Assembly (NCBI RefSeq): GCF_026210795.1 | Contig: NC_089447.1 | Location: forward strand, 1,428,501 to 1,492,500 | Reading direction: 5' to 3' | DNA length: 64,000 nucleotides | Source: Rhizophagus irregularis | Lineage: Eukaryota; Glomeromycota; Glomeromycetes; Glomerales; Glomeraceae | Shown: one piece after another, positions 56,447 through 64,000 of the stretch | Layout of the letters: each line of letters opens with the position of its first letter | Numbering within the stretch: the stretch's first letter is position 1 | The notes under the pieces: model-generated | What the model saw: only the letters and a program-made list of their open reading frames with translations | Told to the model about the DNA's origin: nothing | Databases searched by the model: none | Made by a program: the position numbers and the translations under genes

Positions 56447-58553
56447 ATGAATCTAGAACTAAGAAGTAAGTTTGTATAAACATCTTTCATTTATTAAAGC
56501 GATCTATTTTCTGTTTCTTTTTTTTTACTAACCGTTTTTCCTACAAATTCTAATAATTCAAGGTCCTTTCGAATCGGATTATCCTGCGAAACTTGAAGCG
56601 ACCGTAAGAGATGGACCTGTTCGTTGTATCAGCTTCAATAAACGGGGCACGATGTTAGCAGGCGGTTGTTCCGATGGTTACTGCATAGTATGGGACTTTC
56701 AATCAATGAGTATTATTCGTAAAATGAGATGTCATGTAAACTCAGTGACTAGCGTAAGGTAATTTCACTCTAAATAGTTAATTTTATTATGAATTTTTAA
56801 AACAAATGATCCCATTAATTCAAATTCAATTAGCTGGTCACGTAATGGTCGATGTATCCTCTCTTCCGGTGAAGACCACAAATGTGTCTATTGGGATATA
56901 ACAAAAGGCACTCAAAAGTGGATCCGTTTTGATGGGCCAGTACTTATGGCTGAAATGCACCCAAGAAATAAGTCAGTATATATTTAATTCCTTTGTTTTT
57001 CATTGAGAAAATAAATTTGAGCATATCGCGGCTCAATCGTCAATGATAGTTCTATTTTTGTTGCCTCAATATACCAAGATTCACCGGTAATTGTAGAAAT
57101 AGGAGATACAATACGTCGGTTTCCATTACCAACGAACGCAGGGTCTTCACCTGACGCGAATAACAGCAGCAGTGAAGAAACAACGAATTCAACTCTTTAT
57201 ATACAGTGAGTATCAAGAAAAACTTTCCAATTCTGTTACTTTTGTTAAGTAAAACTGCCGGAAAAAACTTACTTGTTACTGATGTTAGGCAATAATACTC
57301 CGATATATAGTAAAACAGTTGTATGTCGATACGATAAGCGTGGTAACCGAATTCTTACAGGAACGAATAAAGGTTACTTGAATGTAATCGATCCAAACAC
57401 TCGAAGAGTAAGTAAATTTATTTATTTTATTTTATTTTTATTACTTTAGTTATAGATTTTGTTTATGAGCTTTTTTCTTCGTACGTATAATTTTAGATAC
57501 TAGACAATCCAAAACTAAGTCACTTATCTATAAGAAATATTTCAGTTAGCCGTAACGGGAAGTATGTGTAGATTCTCGGTTGCCAAGACATATGTGGTGA
57601 TATTTTATAAATTCATTATTTTTCTTGTCTAAAGTGATGACTTTTTTTGTTTATTTATATTTTTATTATAATAGAGTTATTGCTGTTAATATTTCGGACA
57701 AAACTATTCGACTTTATGGGTTAGATGACGAAAGGATAGATATTAACCCTGAACTGCAATTTGCGGAAACCGTCAATAAAGATAATTGGAATCAATGTTG
57801 TTTCAGTCAAAATGGTGACTATTTAATAGGAGGTTCGTTTTTCTTTTATTTTAAAGTTCGTTTTTTTTTAATTAAAAATTGTAATTAAGTAAAATTTTTT
57901 TTTTAAAAAAAAAAGGTTCTGGAAAATTAGCGGCACATGAAATATTTATATGGGATAGAAGGACTACTAGGCTTGTACAGGTTTTACAAGGACCAAATGA
58001 AACATGTGTAGATCTGGCTCAACATCCTATACAACCAATAATCATATCAGTAGACATGGAAGGAACAATGTATACATGGACAACACGACATAAAGAAGAT
58101 TGGGTTTGTTGGGATCCAGCATTTAAAGAGATTGATGATAATATAGTGTATGAAGAAAGAGAAGATGAATTTGATTTTGTAAGTGAAGAAGAAGCAGAAT
58201 ATTCTCAGAATAATCAAATGAAACAAGACGAAGATGAAGATGAAGATGAAGAAATTGATGTAGTGACAGTTGATAAACCCGCACGTTCTGATTCTTCTGA
58301 CATGGAAGATGATGAATTAATTTACTTGGTGGATTCTGAGGTGGAGAGTTTCATTAGCACAAAAACACTTGAAACTCAACAACCTGAAAGCTCAACGAGG
58401 TCAGATCAATCTTCGAACAATGTAATTATCCCCAGTAGTACAAATAATTCGAGTATGGGACGAAATTCAAAAGTCAAAGGGAAGAATAAAGCACGGATAG
58501 GAAATGAATACGAAGATATGAACGGATGGAAAAAGAAATCTTATCATAATTAA
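56447..58553 (+). CDS. SWD1: Swd1/RbBP5, WD40 subunit of the COMPASS H3K4 methyltransferase
   Basis: Scaffold WD40 protein that helps activate the Set1/MLL histone methyltransferase. Exons 56447-56465, 56563-56758, 56834-56971, 57050-57205, 57311-57407, 57497-57561, 57675-57832, 57916-58553; phases close, 488 residues. The start MNLELRSPFESDYPAKLEAT is typical of the family. WD repeats are visible at DGPVRCISFNKRGTMLAGGC..CIVWDF, SWSRNGRCILSSGEDHKCVY, CRYDKRGNRILTGTNKGYL, ISVSRNGK and HEIFIWDRRTTRLVQVLQGP. The activation/hinge part follows with DWVCWDPAFKEIDDNIVYEE and an acidic Glu/Asp tail ending in a basic patch. The SLA..VYEEREDEFD-type segment after the propeller is diagnostic of RbBP5. 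A confident call; the last exon carries the disordered acidic tail. Confidence 0.95.
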
Positions 58554-60022
58554 AGCATAAACTAAATTAAAAATCTTACATACTTAAAACATTTGTCAGA
58601 GAAGCTGTAATTCAGTTCTCTCCAGAGAGAGTATTTGATTATATATAAGAGTGCTTGCGAAATGCGGGATATTATTATCATATTCAGCCACTAATATGTG
58701 TCACAATCCTACTTATTTGTACATATTAGTTCTTAATGCTTAGATTTATAGTAATACTGGATGATCTGGAAAATAATAATAGTCAAAAAAAACTCATTTG
58801 TTCTTAGTAGATATTAATAATTAATTTGACACATATACACTTTTTTATGTAAATAGTTCATTTTCTTTTTTGCATTTAAAACTTTTTCCTTATATGCATT
58901 TAAATAGAATAAAAAAATTTTTTTTAAATAATATGATAAAGTATTATTATCATTGTTTAACTGTCAAAGAAATTATTTTAATTACTTAAAGTTATAATAA
59001 AGTATTTATACAGTTATTATATAGGAAACCTTTTATAATTTGATTAGTATATTCTGTAAATCCTTTTTTTAAGGAAATAGCATCATGTACAAATACCGAA
59101 ATACAGTAAATAAAAATATGCATTATTTTTTCATTAAGAGCATATTAACTAAATAAATAAATATATATAAATACATAATTGTCATTTATTATTTGTAATT
59201 ATCCATTACAAATATATCTAAATATATCTAATCATTCAAAATAGGATAAAAAAAAAGTTTAAAACTTTTGATGATTTATATCAAAATTTAATTATATAAA
59301 TTGTTTTTAAAACTAAGTTTTTAAACTGAATAAATTTTAAAGAAAATACTTTTAAAACTTCAAAAACACTCTTATATGATTACTTAAGAAAATCCAATAT
59401 TTTTCTTTTAAATACTTATTTTTTTAAAAAAAAAATGATTACAGAAAAAATATACCATATTTGCCTAAAAATAAGCAACCTGTTTTATTATGGAAAATAT
59501 TTGTTCAAACTATAGCATGTATTTTGTCAAACTGCATTAAATCTCGGCTAATGATAATTTAATTTGTTGTGTAATAATGAACGTATTTTAAAGAATATTC
59601 AGCAAATTTTACAACTTGCTTATTTTTGGGTACATACAATTATAATGTTGCTTATTTTTATGCAAATATTGTAGTTAAAAAAATATACATTTTTTAAAGA
59701 GACAAATTTTACATGTTTAGTTTATTGAAAATTGGTATTACCAAATCAATAATACCTAAAAAAAATTTATGTTTATATAATTATATAATTTATATAATAA
59801 AATTTTGGTAATTAAGATAATTAAGATTTTTAGCCACATTAACAAATAAAGACTTAAAAGACTATTATTTTATTGATGTGTAAGTTTTACCAAGAAGTGT
59901 ATAAAACGTCATTTAACTTTTATAATATAATATATAAATGAGTGTACCAAAGTGCATGAGTGCACCTGTTTAAAATTTTTCTATATAATATTAATAATTA
60001 AACTTGATTTCCCACTTCATTT
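58554..60022. other. intergenic, no gene seen
   Basis: 1.5 kb of very AT-rich sequence between the 3' ends of SWD1 and RNH1. A weak inverted resemblance (TTGCCTAAAAATAAGCAACC near 59461 and CTTGCTTATTTTTGGG near 59616) might be a short decayed element. No coding signal. Confidence 0.4.
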
Positions 60023-61641
60023 TCAATTAGAATCATCTTTAGCTAATATATTTTTATTATATTCAAAATTATTTAAAAGAATTTGACTATTCTCAACTAT
60101 TGATGGGGGCGATGATTCATCTGTAATAGTTTGGAAGTATTGCAGAATAGTATGTTGCCGCTTAATTTCCGTTTCATCATCACCATAATCATAGAGATCA
60201 TCTACAGTATCCATAAAAGCTCCTAATTTTGCCAATTGGTCAGCTTCTTCATTTTCTTGAACACCAACATGGCCTTGAACATATTCCTAATAACAAAAGA
60301 GAAATTAGAAAAATGAATCTATAAATTCTATATACTCCACTTGACTAATCAAATTCATAAAATGTCATACGATGGTAACTTCTGCATTGCGTGCTCTTAC
60401 TAATTTCATTAATCGTTGGAAGAGTTCCTTATTTTCAACATCTTTATTATTTGATGCTTTCCATTTATTATTCTTTTCCCATTTAGGTATCCAAGATTTA
60501 TATGCTAATGGAAAAAATAAAACAATGATTAATTAAGAACTGTTTATAATTTTATGCTTCATGTTTCCTTACCATTTATTACATATTGACTGTCGGTCCT
60601 TATTTCTAATGGTATGTTATTGTCTGGGCAAGTTTCTAAGGCGCGTATTACTGCCTAATAAAGTGTTATCGATTTAATAATTATTTAGTATAGTTTTAAT
60701 ATTTTTGGCATCTTACCATAATTTCGGCCCTATTATTAGTTTGTCTCGGCCCTGGCAAACGCTCACTGATATTACTGTAATCATCAAATACTACTTTAAT
60801 AATTTTTAAATGGTTGTATGAAGTTAATTTTCATTAGGAAAAAAAAATTACCGTGGATCATCTTTACCCCAATAAACTCCTATACCAGCCTTTGCTCCAT
60901 GTTGTCCGTTGTTGATTGAACTTCCATCTGTCCAAACCTTGAGAGATTTTTCGTTACTTACATTGGATGCTGACTGATAAGTTAAATCAAATAATCTTAT
61001 AAACATTTATATAAATATTCATTAATTATTTAGGAATTTCATTCTGAACGTACAGAACTAGTATTTTGTTGCTTAGATGAAATATATTTCGATATCGGTG
61101 TTTCTCGAGTAGAATTTCCGAATACTTGAAAATGTTTTATAAATCTTTTTAATAAAATTATTACGAATAAGACATTATATTATATTGCAAACCTTTTTTA
61201 TTATTTCCTTCTTTTACAAAAGCTTCGGCTTCCTGTAGTGTATTGAACTTTTTATATTTAGCATTGGGATATTTCTTGATTTGTTTTTCGCATTCTTCCC
61301 TATGAGGACCCCGGTAATTAACAAGAATTCAAATGTATCAATGAAAATTGGTAGTCGACTAACTATACATACCAAGAATGATAAACTCCCGGTTTAAAAC
61401 CAATGTGAACCGCATAAAATCCAGATTTGACCTTGGGCATTTTAGTTTCAATGAGTATTCTCCTATGTGAAAAGAAATTTAACCGGGGTTTCCTCGATTT
61501 ATGGTTTAAAACAGGCAAAATTCGCGTTAATTTCTTTATAATTGGTCGTTTCGAACTATAGAAGTCTTTTTCTTTAAAAAAGCTATGTAATAATAATCTG
61601 ATCATCATGATGCCTGCCACGCATGGTAGCTCACACAACAT
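60023..61641 (-). CDS. RNH1: ribonuclease H1
   Basis: Cleaves RNA in RNA/DNA hybrids (R-loops, primers) in the nucleus and often mitochondria. Minus-strand exons: 61641-61373, 61299-61192, 61124-61054, 60973-60852, 60774-60717, 60654-60573, 60504-60371, 60286-60023, about 369 residues. The hybrid-binding N-terminal domain is seen in GFYAVHIGFKPGVYHSWEEC and KYKKFNTLQEAEAFV. The catalytic domain carries all four acidic residues in VWTDGSS, NNRAEIMAVIRALE, IRTDSQYV and ENEEADQLAK. Upstream of the in-frame MPKVKSGFYAV (ATG at 61438-61440) the frame offers MMIRLLLHSFFKEK followed by many Arg/Lys, like a mitochondrial presequence. As read, the exon 2/exon 3 junction (an A-run before GTTTGC) is one base out of phase: either a base is miscounted or the copy has an indel. 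Confidence 0.88.
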
Positions 61642-61780
61642 TTCAACTGTTAGAGTGTGACAAATAATTGTGACTCGGTAAGCTGTAAATCATCACGTTA
61701 TCACAAGTTCGTTACCCATAAATACTGAACGACTCGCTTTAGGAAATAATAAATTCTATCTAGAATCGTTAACACGCAAA
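61642..61780. promoter_or_regulatory. bidirectional promoter of RNH1 and CSN1
   Basis: Only 139 bases separate the outermost RNH1 ATG and the CSN1 ATG. TGTGACAAATAATTGTGACT (about 61656-61675) shares ATTGTGACT with the palindrome in the NSE3/SWD1 promoter. Confidence 0.45.
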
Positions 61781-63461
61781 ATGGAAGACTCTAATGCGAA
61801 TGCCAAGAGAAAGCGTACGCTTGACATTGTAGTTGACGCTCCTAATAACTTGGATCTTGATACGTATATTTCAAATTACAAAGGTTGGTTTTGATTTAAA
61901 ACTTTTGGAGTTTTGATAAAGCCAACTCGAATTTCAAAAACCGTTTGTTTATTTTCAGGGCATACAAAGGTCGACCGTTTGCTTTTTATAGCAAAACGAT
62001 GTCCTTCACTTCAAATTGATGCTTATAGACTTGCATTACAAGAATTACGTGATCATTCACTTGATCATGCCAGATATATATCAGCTGCAACAAAACTAAA
62101 CGAAGTTCTGACAGCTCAAGGATATCCATCTTTCTCAATTGATAATACATGGGTTGATTCAACACAAAAACGTGCAAAATCTTTATTGGAAAGGTTGGAA
62201 GTTGAATTAAAAAATTATAAGAATAATTTAATAAAAGAGAGCATAAGGGTAATTATATTTTCTTAAAATTAAACGATAAAAAATTTATTTGTAATTTTCA
62301 TTTTATATCAGATGGGACACAATGATCTTGGCGATCATTATTATAATTGTGGAAATTTGACGAACGCGCTGAAATGTTATTCCAGAACTCGGGATTATTG
62401 TACAACGGCCAAGCACGTTATAGAGATGTGCTTGAACGTTATCAAAGTTTCCATCGAACTGGGAAATTTTTCTCATGTACACAGTTATGTTATCAAAGCA
62501 GAGTCTACTCCTGATATTCAACCGGCTGTACAAGCCAAGTTGAAAGTTGCCGCAGCTTTAGCTCATCTTGATAATAACAAGTATAAGTTAGCAGCGAGAT
62601 TGTTCTTGGAGACCAGCTTTGAGATTTCTCAGCCAGCGAATAATTACTCTGAGGTACATTATAAGATTATTAGAATATTATTAACATGAAATATTTCCGA
62701 TTTAATAATACCTGTTATATTGCAACAACAGGTTATCTCACCGAATGACATAGCTGTATATGGAGGACTATGTGCTCTTGCTTCATTTGATCGATCAGAA
62801 CTCAAAAGCAAAGTGATTGATAATGCCGAATTCAAACAGTTCTTAGAACTTGAGCCTCATATTAGAGAGCTAATTCATGGATTTTACAATTCAAAATATT
62901 CTGTTGTATTGGATATTTTGGACAAATGGAAGGTAAATTTATCAAATTTGTACGAGCATATGAGAGTATTATCTTTTCTACAAAATTTAAAATGATATCG
63001 CTTAAAATTATTAGAATGATTATTTGCTTGATCTTCACCTGCACAGTCACGTGGAAAACCTTTACGATAATATTCGTAAGAAAGCATTGGTACAATACTT
63101 TAGCCCTTTCCTTACGGTAGATATGAACAAGATGGCACAATCCTTTGGAACAAATGTTCCAAAATTGGAAAGAGAACTTGCCAAGTTGATTACGGAGAAT
63201 CATATTCAAGCACGAATTGATAGTCATAAAAAGGTTGAAATTATTGTTTTTTATATTAATATCCTTTTGGGAATGTTTTTAAGTTAAATTATGTTATTCT
63301 TTTTTTTTTAGATTTTATGTGCAAAACAACAAGATCAACGAAGTGGTATATTTTACAAAGCTTTGAAAATGGGTGACGAATTTGAACAGAGCACTAATGC
63401 CATGTTGCTACGTATGAATTTATTAAAAGCTAATCTCGTTGTAACAACAAATCAAAAGTAG
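61781..63461 (+). CDS. CSN1: COP9 signalosome subunit 1
   Basis: PCI-domain scaffold of the COP9 signalosome, which removes Nedd8 from cullins and so regulates cullin-RING ubiquitin ligases. Exons 61781-61883, 61959-62248, 62312-62653, 62732-62932, 63015-63233, 63312-63461; all phases close, 434 residues (family about 430-530). Visible features: [20 protein letters not shown], a helical-repeat (Rpn7-type) region with [63 protein letters not shown] and [24 protein letters not shown] domain follows ([51 protein letters not shown]). These blocks are diagnostic of CSN1 as opposed to proteasome Rpn7. The last exon ends soon after the PCI domain. Confidence 0.95.
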
Positions 63462-63799
63462 ATATATTTATTTCCTTCTCTCTGCAGCTATTTATTTATT
63501 TATTTATTTATTTTTTTCTTTTTTTTTTCTTTTTTTTTTGAGCATATCAGCATTTAACTAATGATTTGATTTTATAGAAGTGATAACAGACGTCATAATT
63601 GATCTTTTATAAACAAGGTGATTCGATTTACGTTCAATTATATACACATACTATATACATTTATATGTATATATATATATGAGAAATGAAATAAATCAGT
63701 TTGGCAGGATTCAATTCAATAATACAATTACAAAAATTTCAGTATATAAAAATAAATTACATCACAATTTTGAGATCAAGTATAAATCTTTTTTTAAAT
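63462..63799. other. intergenic between convergent genes
   Basis: Spacer between the 3' ends of CSN1 and the GAR transformylase gene, with TTTA repeats (63490-63512), T-runs and a TATA dinucleotide run near 63665-63680. Confidence 0.4.
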
Positions 63800-64000
63800 T
63801 TAATGATTTAATTCATCCAAAATTTTCTTTACACACTGTACAATTAATCTATGCTCCACGGTATGAATTCGCGTTTCCAGATCATTTAATGAGTCAGTTT
63901 CAAATATTGAGACTTCTTCAATTAACAAAGGTTCACCTTTATCTACATCCGGAATGACTTTGTGGACCATGACTCCTGTTTTCGTAATTTCACCTTTTTT
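63800..64000 (-). CDS. ADE8: phosphoribosylglycinamide formyltransferase (C-terminal part)
   Basis: GAR transformylase moves a formyl group from 10-formyl-tetrahydrofolate to GAR in purine synthesis. Only the last 66 codons and the stop (63800-63802) are inside the window; the gene continues beyond position 64000. The translation KKGEITKTGVMVHKVIPDVD, KGEPLLIEEVSIFETDS, LNDLETRIHTVEHRLIVQCV and KKILDELNH matches the PurN-type C-terminus: TGVMVHxV..xVDxGEP, then the ERIHxxEHRL helix. As in yeast it seems to end without a fused second enzyme. Confidence 0.88.
   Translation of the reverse strand, partial: KKGEITKTGVMVHKVIPDVDKGEPLLIEEVSIFETDSLNDLETRIHTVEHRLIVQCVKKILDELNH

Noticed and set aside
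63679..63957. 92-codon plus-strand frame
   Set aside because: Overlaps the GAR transformylase C-terminus on the other strand; alternative frame only.

Overview
The window looks like the nuclear genome of an arbuscular mycorrhizal fungus of the Rhizophagus type. It is strongly AT-rich, its genes are split by many introns of about 50-200 bp with GT..AG ends, the housekeeping proteins are fungal in style, and a very large share is transposon-derived. The species is an inference from gene style and repeat content; no marker gene is present to prove it.

Left host block (1-8829). A two-exon gene for a small membrane protein (minus) is followed by a Myb-plus-C2H2 transcription factor (plus), ribosomal protein S18 (minus), a small hydrophilic protein with a possible Con-6 resemblance (plus), and a secreted pre-pro-protein made of five 27-residue repeats separated by Lys-Arg sites (plus).

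Transposon nest (8830-49550). A 40.7 kb interval begins and ends with the inverted repeat CAGTCAAAGC and is flanked by TA. It reads as a pogo/Tigger element opened by serial insertion. Inside its broken transposase reading frame lies a block of about 20 kb rimmed at both ends by AT-rich repeat arrays sharing one core motif. That block holds a decayed tnp2/CACTA-like transposase (minus, 12.5-17.9 kb), a broken trihelix gene, an unknown broken multi-exon gene whose first intron contains a second Tigger element, and many MITEs with clear target duplications. Further right, a MITE is split by another TA-flanked element (30328-49166). That element carries a LINE on the minus strand, a 147 bp tandem repeat, and a second LINE on the plus strand between two 1 kb direct repeats with tRNA-Leu-like heads.

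Right host block (49551-64000). A membrane RING E3 ligase resembling yeast Asi1/Asi3 (plus), Nse3/MAGE of the SMC5/6 complex (minus), the COMPASS subunit Swd1/RbBP5 (plus), RNase H1 (minus), COP9 signalosome subunit 1 (plus), and the 3' end of GAR transformylase (minus, running off the window). NSE3/SWD1 and RNH1/CSN1 are head-to-head pairs with short shared promoters.

The host genes do not form one pathway. Chromatin and genome maintenance is over-represented (Nse3, Swd1, RNase H1), with protein turnover (Asi-like RING, CSN1) beside it. Exon coordinates were derived by hand from splice motifs and reading-frame continuity; lengths and phases close for every intact gene except one RNase H1 junction.
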